A stretch of 64,000 nt of DNA, from NCBI GenBank assembly GCA_963746155.1, contig CAVVAB010000001.1:248001-312000 (forward strand), written 5' to 3'. The translations under genes were made by a program, and so were the position numbers. This document shows positions 37,790-45,531 of the stretch, in pieces. This stretch comes from AC-32 sp963746155. Lineage in GTDB: Bacteria > Actinomycetota > Thermoleophilia > Gaiellales > Gaiellaceae. Under the pieces are notes generated by a model, which had not been told where the DNA came from, ran no database searches, and worked only from the letters and a program-made list of their open reading frames with translations. Position 1 is the stretch's first letter. Every line of letters starts with the position of its first letter.

Positions 37790-38959
37790 ATGGCGCCCGA
37801 GACCTCACGCGTCGTCCTGGGCTGGCTCGCGCGAGCACCAGGAGGCGATGGTCGACCTGCTCGAGCGGCTCGTGCAGGCCGAGTCGCCTTCGCTCGAGCC
37901 ACGGGCGCAGCAGGGGCCGTTCCGCATCCTCGCGGCCGAGCTCGACGGGCTCGACTACGCGGTGCGATCGGTCGGAGGCGACGGCGTGGGCGCGCACCTC
38001 TACGCGCGGCCGAGACAGCGGCGCCGGCACGAGCCGCATCAGCTTCTGGTCGGGCACATGGACACGGTGTGGCCGGTGGGCACGCTCGCGAGGATGCCGG
38101 TTCAGGAGCGAGCACGGTCTGCTGTTCGGCCCGGGCACCGCCGACATGAAGGGCGGGCTGGTCGAGATCGTGTTCGCGCTCCGCGCGCTGCACGAGCTCG
38201 GGCTGCCGCCGTCGGTCATCCCGGTCGTGCTCGTGAACAGCGACGAGGAGATCGGCAGCGTGGACTCGAGCCGGTTCATTCGCTCGCTCGCACGCGGTGC
38301 CGACCGGGCGCTGGTGCTCGAAGCCGGCGAGGGCGCCGGACGGCAAGCTGAAGATCGCGCGCAAGGGTCTCGGGAGGTTCACGGTCACGGTCCGGGGCCG
38401 GCCGGCGCACGCCGGCGCCGACTTCGAGCACGGCGTCAGCGCCATCCTCGAGCTCTCGCTCCAGGTAGAGCGGCTGTTCGCCCTGAACGATCCCGCCGGC
38501 GGCGTCAGCGTCAACGTCGGCACGATCGACGGCGGCCTGCGTCCCAACGTCGTGGCTCCCTCGGCGACCGCGGTCGTGGACGTACGCGCACCGACCGCGG
38601 CGGCCGCAAGCCGCGTCGAGCATGCCCTCAGGGCGCTGGAGCCGGCGCTCCCAGGTGCCACGGTCGAAGTCGAGGGCGGCTTCCGCCGGCCACCGATGGA
38701 GCCGCTTCGGCGCAACCGCACGCTTCTTGCCGCCGCCATCCGGCTTGGACGCGAGCTCGGCTTCTCGATCGAGGATGCCGGCCTCGTCGGCGGCGGCTCG
38801 GACGCCAACACGACCAGCCTCTTCACGGCCACGCTCGACGGCCTCGGCCCGATCGGCGACGGTTCGCACGCGACCGACGAGCATGTCGACACTGTCCGGC
38901 TTCCCGAGCGCACGGCGCTGCTGGCCCTCCTGCTCCTCGAGCCGCCCGCTGATACGTAG
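37790..38959 (+). pseudogene. M20/CPG2-like metallopeptidase (three frameshifts)
   Basis: Four consecutive frames, each one base further on, add up to one peptidase. They carry MVDLLERLVQAESPSLEP; LLVGHMDTVWPVGT (metal His and catalytic Asp); GPGTADMKGGLVE and NSDEEIGS (metal Asp and Glu-Glu); and a dimerisation domain ending GGGSDANTTS. Breaks lie near 37832, 38107 and 38338, and each fits one surplus base. The merged length of about 385 residues is normal for the carboxypeptidase G2 and aminoacylase type. It may be a working gene hidden by sequence errors, but with three breaks I mark it as broken. Confidence 0.75.
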
Positions 38960-39068
38960 AAAGAGGAAGACGCGATCAGTGGGCTCGCCGATACACGCGG
39001 ACCTGCCGACGGGGGAAGCTATGACCTTGCAGGGGCTCTCAGCGATGCCCCTTAGCAAGGAGGTTGCG

Positions 39069-39353
39069 ATGTTCACCTATGTCGGCTTGTTCAGGCTGAC
39101 GCCGGTGGCGCGTGAGCACCTCGAGAAGACCCCCGAGTACCTCGACAAGATTCACAAGATTGTCGAGCTCGAGGGTGGCACGCTCGAGCGCTTCATGGCG
39201 ATCATGGGCCCCTGGGAGTATCTGGGGATCTTCAAGTATCCCGACAACGAGGCCGCCTTCCGCGTCCTCGGGGAGATCGCCAAGTTCGAGATCTTCGAGA
39301 CCGAGACCTTCCCGGCCGAGGATGTCGAGACCTTCTTCAAGGTCTTCGTCTAG
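39069..39353 (+). CDS. GYD domain protein
   Basis: A 94-residue protein with the dimeric alpha/beta barrel of GYD domains: FTYVGLFRLTPVAREHLEK, IVELEGGTLERFMAIMGPWEYLGIFKYPD and LGEIAKFEIFETETFPAEDV. The GYD triad itself is replaced by PWEY. Function is unknown for the family. The start ATG 39069 follows AAGGAGG, one of the strongest ribosome binding sites in the window, and a strong terminator follows the stop, so it is a monocistronic, probably well expressed gene. Confidence 0.8.
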   Translation: MFTYVGLFRLTPVAREHLEKTPEYLDKIHKIVELEGGTLERFMAIMGPWEYLGIFKYPDNEAAFRVLGEIAKFEIFETETFPAEDVETFFKVFV

Positions 39354-39363
39354 ACGAGGCTCA

Positions 39364-39382
39364 GCTCCCCAAAGCGGGGAGC
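39364..39382 (+). terminator. hairpin after the GYD gene
   Basis: GCTCCCC-AAAGC-GGGGAGC, a 7-bp stem directly after the GYD stop codon. It forms a tandem pair with the stronger hairpin at 39394. Confidence 0.5.
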
Positions 39383-39393
39383 CGGCTCACACT

Positions 39394-39428
39394 CCGGAAG
39401 CCGCTCTTGGAGCGGCTTCCGGCTTTCT
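39394..39428 (+). terminator. rho-independent terminator of the GYD gene
   Basis: A perfect 13-bp stem CCGGAAGCCGCTC / GAGCGGCTTCCGG with a TTG loop, followed by CTTTCT. It could also protect the minus-strand tRNA-Val that begins 92 bases further on. Confidence 0.8.
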
Positions 39429-39447
39429 GCTGAGCAACCTCTTCCAG

Positions 39448-39520
39448 TGGGCGGTGACGGTCTCGAACCGCCGACCTCCTGCGTGTAAAGCAGGCGCTCT
39501 CCCAGCTGAGCTAACCGCCC
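39448..39520 (-). tRNA. tRNA-Val (TAC anticodon)
   Basis: A complete cloverleaf on the minus strand: acceptor GGGCGGT / ACCGCCC, D-arm GCTC-AGCTGGGA-GAGC, anticodon stem CCTGC with loop TTTACAC, variable loop AGGTC, and T-arm GGCGG-TTCGAGA-CCGTC. Discriminator A. CCA is not encoded. The anticodon TAC reads valine codons. Confidence 0.97.
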
Positions 39521-39588
39521 GGGCTTCCAGGGTGCCACACCGGCCAGCGGGCCGGACCCGGCGGGCTTGTGGCAAAGTTCATCTGTAG

Positions 39589-40109
39589 ATGAGGACACCT
39601 GGACGGCGTTGGTTGCTTCCTGCGGTGCTCGCCGCCGCGATCGTCGTCGGCCTGGTGGCGGCAGGCATCGTCCTCGCCCAGGGCGGCACGAGCAGGGCGT
39701 CGTCAAGGGCCACCCGGCCGTCCTCGCGAAGGGAAGCTTCAGATCGGTCGGCTGGGGCGCGCAGGGGACGGCGACCGTCTCGCGCGACGCATCCGGGCGG
39801 CTGCACCTCAGGTTCAGCAAGGACTTCCTGACCCAGAGAGCGCCGGCGCTCTTCGTCTACATGGTCAAGTACCGCGGCAAGGAGCGCGCGCTCTGGTACC
39901 AGGTCGCCGCGCTGAAGCACGCCTGGGGAGCCAGCAGTACGACCTCCCTGCCAGCCGCGACCCGCCAGCTCGGCGCATCGGTGGCGATCTTCTGCGCGAA
40001 GTGCAACAAGATCAACGCCCTGGCCCAGCTCGCGCCGCCTCAGCCAGGCTGCCTAGGCGCTCCGTCGGAAATGCCCCCGGCGGGATTCGAACCCGCGCTA
40101 CGGCCTTGA
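39589..40109 (+). CDS. DM13-like secreted/anchored protein (frameshifted)
   Basis: From ATG 39589 the protein has a signal anchor (RRWLLPAVLAAAIVVGLVAAGIVLA). The frame then shifts near 39690 (one base missing) into a DM13-like domain: GSFRSVGWGAQGTATV, RFSKDFLTQRAPALFVYM, ALKHAWG and VAIFCAKCNKINALAQL. DM13 domains are small extracytoplasmic domains thought to act in electron transfer, with a conserved Cys, here in IFCAKC. The open frame runs into tRNA-Glu at 40072, so the real stop is probably near 40056 after another small error. Confidence 0.6.
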
Positions 40110-40144
40110 AAGGGCCGTGACCTAGGCCGCTAGTCGACGGGGGC
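40072..40144 (-). tRNA. tRNA-Glu (TTC anticodon)
   Basis: A complete minus-strand cloverleaf: acceptor GCCCCCG / CGGGGGC, anticodon stem ACGGCC region with loop CTTTCAA, and T-arm GCGGG-TTCGAAT-CCCGC. Discriminator A. CCA is not encoded. The anticodon TTC reads glutamate. Confidence 0.96.
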
Positions 40145-40170
40145 AGAGCCGAGACAGGATAGCCCGGAGG

Positions 40171-41070
40171 CTAGGCGGCCTTCGCCTCGTCCTCGTGCTC
40201 GACGAGGCTGTCGAGCGGCTCGGCCAGCTGCTCGAACGCCGAGGCCTCGAGCTGGCGGACGCGCTCGCGCGTCAGGCCGAGCTCCTTGCCGATCGCCTCC
40301 AGCGACGCGGGCGGGCCGTCGAAGCCGAAGCGCAGCTCGAGGATCCGTCGCTCTCGCTCGGGAAGGCTCGCGACCGCGCGGCGAATCTCCAGGCGGCGCA
40401 TCGAGTCCGTGGCCTCCTCGGCCGGATCGAGCGCCTCCGGGTCGGCGAACAGATCGCCCAGCTCGGCGTCCTCCTCCCCACCGATCCCTCGGTTCAGGGA
40501 GACCGGCGCATCGGCGACGTCGAGCGCCTCGTCGACGTGCTGCAGCGACAGCTGCGTCGCCTCGGCGAGCTCCTCGCGCGTTGGCTCGCGGCCGAGCTTC
40601 GCCTCGAGCCGGTTCGCGGCGCGCGTGAGCTTGACCCGCCGCTCGTGCACGTGCGTCGGGATGCGGATCGTGGCCGACTGGCCCGACACTGCCCGCTGGC
40701 AGGCCTGGCGGATCCACCAGGTCGCGTAGGTCGAGAACTTGAATCCGCGCCGCCAGTCGAACTTCTCGACCGCGCGGTTCAGCCCGATCACGCCCTCCTG
40801 GAAGAGGTCGCCGAGCGGCATGTTGCGGTTCTGGTAGCGCTTGGCGATCGAGATCACCAGGCGCAGGTTCGAGTTGATCATCCGCTCCTTGGCGGCCTGG
40901 TCGCCGCGCTCGACGCGCTTGGCGAGCGCCACTTCCTCGGCCGCGGTCAGCAGCGGGTAGCGGCCCGCGCTGGCCATGAGCAGCGCAAGCGAGTCCGTCG
41001 CGTCCGGAGCGTGTGTCTCCTCGGTGTCGTCGATTTGGTCCTGTGGGACCTCAAAGCTCGTCGTGCTCAG
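40171..41070 (-). CDS. RNA polymerase sigma-70 family factor (group 1/2), CTG start
   Basis: A sigma-70 factor of about 299 residues. Region 1.2 is DSLALLMASAGRYPLLTAAEEVALAKRVERGD. Region 2 includes NLRLVISIAKRYQNRNMPLGDL and FKFSTYATWWIRQA, region 3 REPTREELAEA, and region 4 LPERERRILELRFG...LGLTRERVRQLE. The first in-frame ATG (40977) would cut off the start of region 1.2. Upstream, before an in-frame stop, the only start-like codon is CTG 41070, preceded by AAGGAG at nine bases. The compact size and missing region 1.1 suggest a principal-like or alternative group 2 sigma factor. Confidence 0.9.
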   Translation of the reverse strand: MSTTSFEVPQDQIDDTEETHAPDATDSLALLMASAGRYPLLTAAEEVALAKRVERGDQAAKERMINSNLRLVISIAKRYQNRNMPLGDLFQEGVIGLNRAVEKFDWRRGFKFSTYATWWIRQACQRAVSGQSATIRIPTHVHERRVKLTRAANRLEAKLGREPTREELAEATQLSLQHVDEALDVADAPVSLNRGIGGEEDAELGDLFADPEALDPAEEATDSMRRLEIRRAVASLPERERRILELRFGFDGPPASLEAIGKELGLTRERVRQLEASAFEQLAEPLDSLVEHEDEAKAA

Positions 41071-41212
41071 TGCAACTCACTCCTTCGATGCTTCGTCAGG
41101 GATGTCTGCGGGGGGACGGTTGCGAGAGTCCCCCTGCGCACTCGTTCTAACGACCCAGGGGGCCCGAGCATTCCTCAGCGGGCCGAGGGGGCGAACCTAT
41201 ACTCGACGGCGG
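41071..41212. other. divergent region between sigma factor and tRNA-Lys
   Basis: About 140 bases hold the tRNA-Lys promoter on the plus strand (TATACT at 41198-41203) and the sigma-factor leader on the minus strand (AAGGAG before CTG 41070, a possible TTAGAA -10 near 41146). No gene is seen. Confidence 0.5.
41198..41203 (+). promoter_or_regulatory. -10 element of tRNA-Lys
   Basis: TATACT, ten bases before the mature 5' end of the tRNA. A clear -35 is not visible. Confidence 0.5.
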
Positions 41213-41285
41213 GGGCCGGTAGCTCAGCTGGTAGAGCAGGGGACTTTTAATCCCAAGGTCACAGGTTCGAGTCCTGTCCGGCCCA
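41213..41285 (+). tRNA. tRNA-Lys (TTT anticodon)
   Basis: A complete cloverleaf: acceptor GGGCCGG / CCGGCCC, D-arm GCTC-AGCTGGTA-GAGC, anticodon stem GGGGA with loop CTTTTAA, variable loop AGGTC, and T-arm ACAGG-TTCGAGT-CCTGT. Discriminator A. CCA is not encoded. The anticodon TTT reads lysine. Confidence 0.97.
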
Positions 41286-41321
41286 TTCCGCGAAAGTACC
41301 CGTAATGGCGAGGCTGGGCAT

Positions 41322-42578
41322 CTAGGCCTCGAAGCGACGGAGCACGACGCAGGCGTTGTGCCCGCCGAAGCCGAACGAGTTCGAGACGGCGACCCGGACG
41401 TCGGCCTCTCGCGGCTCGTTCGGAATGTAGTCGAGGTCGCATTCGGGATCGGGCGTGTCGTAGTTGATCGTCGGCGGGAGCACGCCCTCGCGGAGGGCGA
41501 GCGTGCAGAAGATCGCTTCCAGGGCGCCGGCGGCGCCCAGACAGTGGCCGGTTGCGCCCTTCGTCGAGGAGACCGGCGTCCGTTTGGCCGTGTCTTCGCC
41601 GAGCGCGAGCTTGATCACCCGCGTCTCGCTCGCGTCGCCCAACGGGGTCGAGGTGCCGTGCGCGTTGACGTAGTCGATCTCGTCGGGGCCGATCCCTGCG
41701 TCAGCGAACGCCATCCGCATCGCCCGCGCGGGGTGCTCGCCGGTCGGGTCTGGTTCGGTGATGTGCTCGGCGTCCGAGGAAATGCCGTAACCAGCCAGCT
41801 CCGCATAGATCTTTGCCCCTCGCATGCTCGCGTGCTCGAGCTCCTCGAGCACGAGGATGGCGCCCGCCTCGCCCATGACGAAGCCGTCACGGTCGGCATC
41901 GAAGGGTCGGCTCGCGGCCGCCGGGTCGTCGTTCCGGCGCGAGAGTGCACGCAGCGCGTCGAAGCCGGCGATCCCGATGCTGGTGATCGCCGCGTCGCTG
42001 CCGCCGCAGAGCATCACCTCGGCTCGGCCCAACCGGATCGCGTCCAGGCCTTCCCCGATCGCCATCTGCGAGGCCGCACAGGCGGTGCACTGGGAGCCGA
42101 GCGGGCCATGTGTTCCGAGCTCCATCGAAACCCAGGCCGCGCCCATGTTCGGGATGATCAGCGGGATCGAGAACGGGTTTACCCGGTCGGGGCCCCGCTC
42201 GATGAGCGTGTCCGAGCAATCCTGGAAGGCCTGCAGGCCGCCCATCGCGGTCGCAACCGACGCGCCGACCCGGTCGGACTCCTTCGCGATCTCGAGCCCG
42301 GCGTCGGCCTCGGCCTGCCTCGCGGCTGCGACAACCAGCTGCGCGAAGCGGTCCATCCGCCGCGCTCGCTTGTGCTCGATCCAGCGAGTCGGGTCGAAGT
42401 CTTTCGCCTCGCAGGCGAGCCTGACCATGAACTCACCCGGATCGAACGCAGTAATCGGGCCTGCGGCGCAACGACCGTCGATCAGGCGCTCCCAGCTCGT
42501 CGGCACGTCGTCGGCCAACGGCGTCACCGCGCCGAGCCCCGTGATTACCACTCTCCGGTGTCCGTTGACGCCTATCAC
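41322..42578 (-). CDS. fabF: beta-ketoacyl-ACP synthase II (FabF)
   Basis: A 418-residue condensing enzyme of fatty-acid elongation. The catalytic triad is intact: Cys in the QCTACAAS nucleophile elbow, His in NAHGTSTPLGD and His in STKGATGHCLGAAG. It begins RRVVITGLGAVTPLADDV and ends SNSFGFGGHNACVVL, both standard. It starts at GTG 42578. The usual neighbours acpP and fabD/fabG are absent. Upstream lies only a stretch of gene fragments (42600-42768), which suggests the locus was rearranged. A KAS role in a secondary pathway cannot be excluded. Confidence 0.93.
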   Translation of the reverse strand: MIGVNGHRRVVITGLGAVTPLADDVPTSWERLIDGRCAAGPITAFDPGEFMVRLACEAKDFDPTRWIEHKRARRMDRFAQLVVAAARQAEADAGLEIAKESDRVGASVATAMGGLQAFQDCSDTLIERGPDRVNPFSIPLIIPNMGAAWVSMELGTHGPLGSQCTACAASQMAIGEGLDAIRLGRAEVMLCGGSDAAITSIGIAGFDALRALSRRNDDPAAASRPFDADRDGFVMGEAGAILVLEELEHASMRGAKIYAELAGYGISSDAEHITEPDPTGEHPARAMRMAFADAGIGPDEIDYVNAHGTSTPLGDASETRVIKLALGEDTAKRTPVSSTKGATGHCLGAAGALEAIFCTLALREGVLPPTINYDTPDPECDLDYIPNEPREADVRVAVSNSFGFGGHNACVVLRRFEA

Positions 42579-42620
42579 TCCGCGAGTCCCCAGTCTGCCA
42601 TGGACGCGGATTCAGGGAGG

Positions 42621-42685
42621 GCATTGGTCAGCAGAGTCGAAGAGGCCGGCCGTGGTGAGCGCCGCCAGGCTGGAAGGCGGCCTGG
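42621..42685 (-). pseudogene. fragment of a DMT transporter gene
   Basis: About 65 bases (GCATTGGTCAGCAGAGTCG to GCGGCCTGG) align at roughly 80% identity, with a few one- to three-base gaps, to 48536-48601 inside the DMT transporter gene. Both are in the same orientation. The fragment is not open in the original frame. It is a scrap of a related gene left upstream of fabF. Confidence 0.65.
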
Positions 42686-42699
42686 TACCTGCTTAGAAC

Positions 42700-42768
42700 C
42701 CTTCGGGCGCGAAGTTCCACGCCTCGCCCTCCTTCGTCCCGATCAACACCAACGGCGCGAACACGCTA
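42700..42768 (-). pseudogene. fragment of a flavin-reductase-like gene
   Basis: On the minus strand this reads VFAPLVLIGTKEGEAWNFAP-EGF-stop. That is the same block as VFQVAPLVLIGTKEGEGWDFAP in the gene at 37163, with about nine codons then missing before EGF, where the full gene has EGFYCF. It is a truncated, stop-terminated copy next to the DMT fragment. Confidence 0.75.
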
Positions 42769-43263
42769 GGAAGACGGGCACTTGCCTTGCTTGTAGGCGG
42801 CGTAGTCGGCCGGTGACAGGATCCAGCGCCAGCTGCCGTTGAGCTTGATGGCGTGCATGGTCGCGGTCGTCACGCCGTCATCCGAGGTGACCTGGACGGA
42901 GACCGCGGTCGAGGGCTTCGCCTTGCCCTCGATGTCGACCGTGTCGGGGTACGTCTCGAGGATCTTGAACTTCCTCAGGTCGAAGCCCTCGTTGCTCTGG
43001 CACGCCGAATAGCGAGAGCGACTGACAATCGCCTGGTCGGCCGGATGGAGGCTGTCCCACAACCGTCCCGATTGGCCCCGCGAGAACTCGGTCGTGACCT
43101 GGCGGATGAAGTCGCCGGCGGACGACTTCGCCGTTTGCCCGCCGCTTGTAGCGCCGCCGCCGCCACCGAAGCAGCCGGTCGAGACGGCAACGACAAGCGC
43201 CGCCGCGACGAGCGCCAGGCCATGCTTGGATGTGTGTGCGCGGGTGTGGGCCTTCAGCGCCAT
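42766..43263 (-). CDS. putative lipoprotein, unknown
   Basis: A 165-residue protein with a lipoprotein signal: a basic N-terminus, hydrophobic LALVAAALVVAVSTGC with the lipobox cysteine at about residue 31, then a Gly-rich linker. The mature domain (FIRQVTTEFSRGQSGRLWDSLHPADQAIV...) resembles small NTF2-like lipoproteins of Actinobacteria, with a Trp-rich end WRWILSPADYAAYKQGKC. It starts at ATG 43263 and overlaps the ApbE stop by ten bases, so it is the last gene of the redox operon. Confidence 0.75.
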   Translation of the reverse strand: MALKAHTRAHTSKHGLALVAAALVVAVSTGCFGGGGGATSGGQTAKSSAGDFIRQVTTEFSRGQSGRLWDSLHPADQAIVSRSRYSACQSNEGFDLRKFKILETYPDTVDIEGKAKPSTAVSVQVTSDDGVTTATMHAIKLNGSWRWILSPADYAAYKQGKCPSS

Positions 43264-44243
43264 GCAACACGCCCTGCCTGCGTGGTGACGACGAGCCGCG
43301 CTGGCGGTCTCTCGCGAGCCATGGGAACAGCGCCGATTGCGGTGGGCTCACCCTGGAGAGGGATGAGCAGCGCTGCGATGTCGGGACGAGAGGAGAGTTG
43401 GTCGCGCGCGTCATCTACCTCTGCGATCGCGAGCGCCGTCGCGTACGCCTCGGCCTCGGTAGCGCTCGGGGCCACGACCGTGACCGAGAGCGGACCGGCG
43501 ACGGCGGGCGTGCCAGTCGCAGGATCGATGAGGTGGTGCAACTGCCCGCCGGGTCCGAAGCGCCGCGTGTCACGTCCGGACGTGGCGACGCCCCCATCTG
43601 CGAGCTCGAGCGATCCGACCACCCGGCCGGGTGATCTCGGGTCTGCGACGTCCACGCGCCAGAGGTCGCCATCGGGTGGTCTGCCCCAGACGGTGATGTC
43701 GCCGCCCAGATCCACGAGCGCACCGGTCAGGCCCGGCCAGGCCGTGCGCATCGCGTCGAGTGCGCGCGTTGCGGCGAAGCCCTTGCCGATGCCACCGAGG
43801 TCGGCGGCGGCGCCCCGCTCGACGCGTGCCCTTCCTCCGCCCGGGTCGAGGTCGATGCGGGCGCCCGCATGCCAGCCGTCGAGCGGCATGGCCGGTCGTT
43901 CCCTGAGCAGCTCGAACGAGCGGTCGTAGCCAGCGGCGGTGAGCGCCGGAAGGATCGTCGGGTCGAACCGCCCTCGCGTGTCCCTGCGCGCGCGAAGCGC
44001 GGCGGCAAGCGCGTCGATGAGCCGCGCGTCGACAGCGACCCAGGCGCCGCTCGCACTGTTGAGCCGCGACAGGTCGCTGTATGCGTCAAAGCGCGAGAGG
44101 GCGCGCTCGCAGGCCGTCACCTCGCGCTGCGCGGCGTGGAGTGCGCGGCGGGCGAGGATGAGGTCGCACGAGTCCGCGGTCACGACGACTGCGCAGCTCG
44201 TGCCCATCGCCCGGAACGAGTCGCGCTGCAACGACCGTGTCAT
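43254..44243 (-). CDS. apbE: FAD:protein FMN transferase ApbE
   Basis: A 329-residue ApbE-family flavin transferase, which attaches FMN through a phosphoester to Thr/Ser of extracytoplasmic proteins. Visible motifs are FRAMGTSCAVVV at the N-terminus, SRFDAYSDLSRLNSASG, ADLGGIGKGFAATRAL, LVDLGGDITVWG, and the HHLIDPATGTPA metal/flavin loop. No clear export signal is present, although many ApbE proteins are secreted. It is coupled by ATGA overlap to the ferric-reductase-like membrane protein. I find no protein in the window with the D-G-x-x-S/T-G-A-T acceptor motif, so its target must lie elsewhere or be atypical. Confidence 0.9.
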   Translation of the reverse strand: MTRSLQRDSFRAMGTSCAVVVTADSCDLILARRALHAAQREVTACERALSRFDAYSDLSRLNSASGAWVAVDARLIDALAAALRARRDTRGRFDPTILPALTAAGYDRSFELLRERPAMPLDGWHAGARIDLDPGGGRARVERGAAADLGGIGKGFAATRALDAMRTAWPGLTGALVDLGGDITVWGRPPDGDLWRVDVADPRSPGRVVGSLELADGGVATSGRDTRRFGPGGQLHHLIDPATGTPAVAGPLSVTVVAPSATEAEAYATALAIAEVDDARDQLSSRPDIAALLIPLQGEPTAIGAVPMARERPPARLVVTTQAGRVAWR

Positions 44244-44872
44244 GCGGGTACCGCGGCGCGGCGGCGCTCCGGCGGCTGCGCGGTGGTCGGGGGTGCTGCC
44301 GGTGCGGGGCGGGCGGGTACCGGTCGCGCTCCGGGTCGCGGCATCAGGATACGCGCGTAGATCAGCCACACGATCGGAGCCGCGACGACCCCGGCGAAGA
44401 TCAGCCCGCGGGTGCCGGTGAGATCGGTGCCGACGTTGAGAGCGTGGTAGAGGCCGAACGTGAATGCCACGAAGCTGGCGTAGTGCAGCAGGCGCCAGCG
44501 GCGCTGGCCGATACGGCGGCGGACGTGGAACGAGGCCGCAAGGGCGAGCATCAGCCATGCGGCGAGGATGCCGGCGGCGACCGGCACAGGCCGCCAGGGT
44601 GCCGCGCCGGGAACGAGCACGCCGACGAACCCGAAACGCATGACCGGGTCGAGTGCGAGCGCGCCTCCGTGGAGGACGAGCATCGCGAGGGCCGTCCACA
44701 TGAGCGTCTGGTGCCAGCCGAGCAGCATCTTGCCTCGCTTGTTCCCGAGCAGCCTCGTGCTGAGGGCGAGACCGAGCGTGACCGCGACCGTGAGCAGACC
44801 GAATGAGACGAGGCCGGCCGCTCGCGCGATGAGCCAGGCCACCGGCACCCCGGTTGTCTGGGCGATGATCAC
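44240..44872 (-). CDS. ferric-reductase-like transmembrane protein
   Basis: A 210-residue membrane protein with about six helices. Paired histidines in adjacent helices fit b-type haem binding: MLLGWHQTLMWTALAMLVLHGG, and RRWRLLHYASFVAFTFGLYHAL. This is the pattern of the ferric reductase/YedZ membrane domain. There is no FAD or NADPH domain. The C-terminal tail of about 35 residues is Pro/Ala/Arg-rich. In family terms it would pass electrons across the membrane. With ApbE it suggests a flavin-linked transmembrane electron chain. Confidence 0.85.
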   Translation of the reverse strand: MIIAQTTGVPVAWLIARAAGLVSFGLLTVAVTLGLALSTRLLGNKRGKMLLGWHQTLMWTALAMLVLHGGALALDPVMRFGFVGVLVPGAAPWRPVPVAAGILAAWLMLALAASFHVRRRIGQRRWRLLHYASFVAFTFGLYHALNVGTDLTGTRGLIFAGVVAAPIVWLIYARILMPRPGARPVPARPAPAAPPTTAQPPERRRAAVPA

Positions 44873-45087
44873 CCTGCCCCTACCGGCGAGGTACGTGTCG
44901 TCGCGTGTGGTGTCGAGGCGCCGCCCTGCACCACAACGAGGTGGCTCTTGCCGGTCTTGTCCTTTACGACGACTGCTCCCGGTATGGGCTGCGGTGCGGT
45001 TGCTGGCTGCGGACGCGTCCAGGCCAGCACGGCGAGCACGGCGAAGAGCGCCCAGGTCGCGAAAACGGCTGCCCAGAGGTTGCGCAT
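44869..45087 (-). CDS. small single-pass membrane protein, unknown
   Basis: A 72-residue protein. The N-terminal helix AAVFATWALFAVLAVLAWT is followed by a Pro/Ala segment and a small VVVKDKTGKSHLVVVQGG stretch, probably outside the membrane. The start overlaps nothing, but the stop overlaps the membrane reductase start by four bases. I recognise no family. It may anchor or cap the electron-transfer complex. Confidence 0.6.
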   Translation of the reverse strand: MRNLWAAVFATWALFAVLAVLAWTRPQPATAPQPIPGAVVVKDKTGKSHLVVVQGGASTPHATTRTSPVGAG

Positions 45088-45088
45088 C

Positions 45089-45391
45089 TCAGTCTCCTGG
45101 CTCGACCCGCCGCGGCGGAGCCGGCGTGACGGGGGTGATGGTCTGGCCCACCCGCGGCGCTGTAGGCACAGCGGGAACGCTTCGCTTCAAGCCGGCGACG
45201 GCTGCGGCACCGGTCAGCGCGGTCGCCGTCAGGACTGCTGCGAACACAAGCAGCTGAGGCCGGCTCACTGTCGGTTGGCCTGGCCGATCGTTTGCAGCCG
45301 CAGCCACAGTGATCCTTTCGGTCGCTTGCTCCTCGACGCGCCGACGCGCGTTCTCGTCGTCGATGATCGATCTGTCCGGCGCGTGCGGCAT
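45089..45391 (-). CDS. small single-pass membrane protein, unknown
   Basis: A 100-residue protein with a charged cytosolic N-terminus (about 45 residues), one helix (LLVFAAVLTATALTGAAAVAG) and a Pro-rich exterior tail. It is the first gene of the minus-strand redox operon, two bases before the next gene. I recognise no family. The shape matches the 72-residue neighbour, which suggests both are accessory subunits. Confidence 0.6.
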   Translation of the reverse strand: MPHAPDRSIIDDENARRRVEEQATERITVAAAANDRPGQPTVSRPQLLVFAAVLTATALTGAAAVAGLKRSVPAVPTAPRVGQTITPVTPAPPRRVEPGD

Positions 45392-45531
45392 CCGTAGCGG
45401 TTCGCAGATCGGATACGGGGTTTCCCGCGCGGGTGGCGGACCCTGGCGCCGAGCACGTCTGCGGGTTTCCCGAGGTCCGATAGGCGTGCGCCCCGACGCG
45501 GCCGCCCGCCGGACGGGCTCTGAATTGGCGC
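45392..45531. promoter_or_regulatory. divergent control region of the redox cluster
   Basis: 140 bases separate the two operons. The block GGTTTCCCG occurs twice (at about 45419 and 45465), each near a GTCCGATA/GATCGGATA-like string, so a paired operator is possible. No ORF with support is seen here. Confidence 0.35.

Noticed and set aside
37001..39520. A 2.4-kb mobile element between the Val-like remnant and intact tRNA-Val
   Set aside because: The match includes differences in the anticodon loop and a lost base in the T-stem, and no recombinase lies between, so recent integration is not supported.
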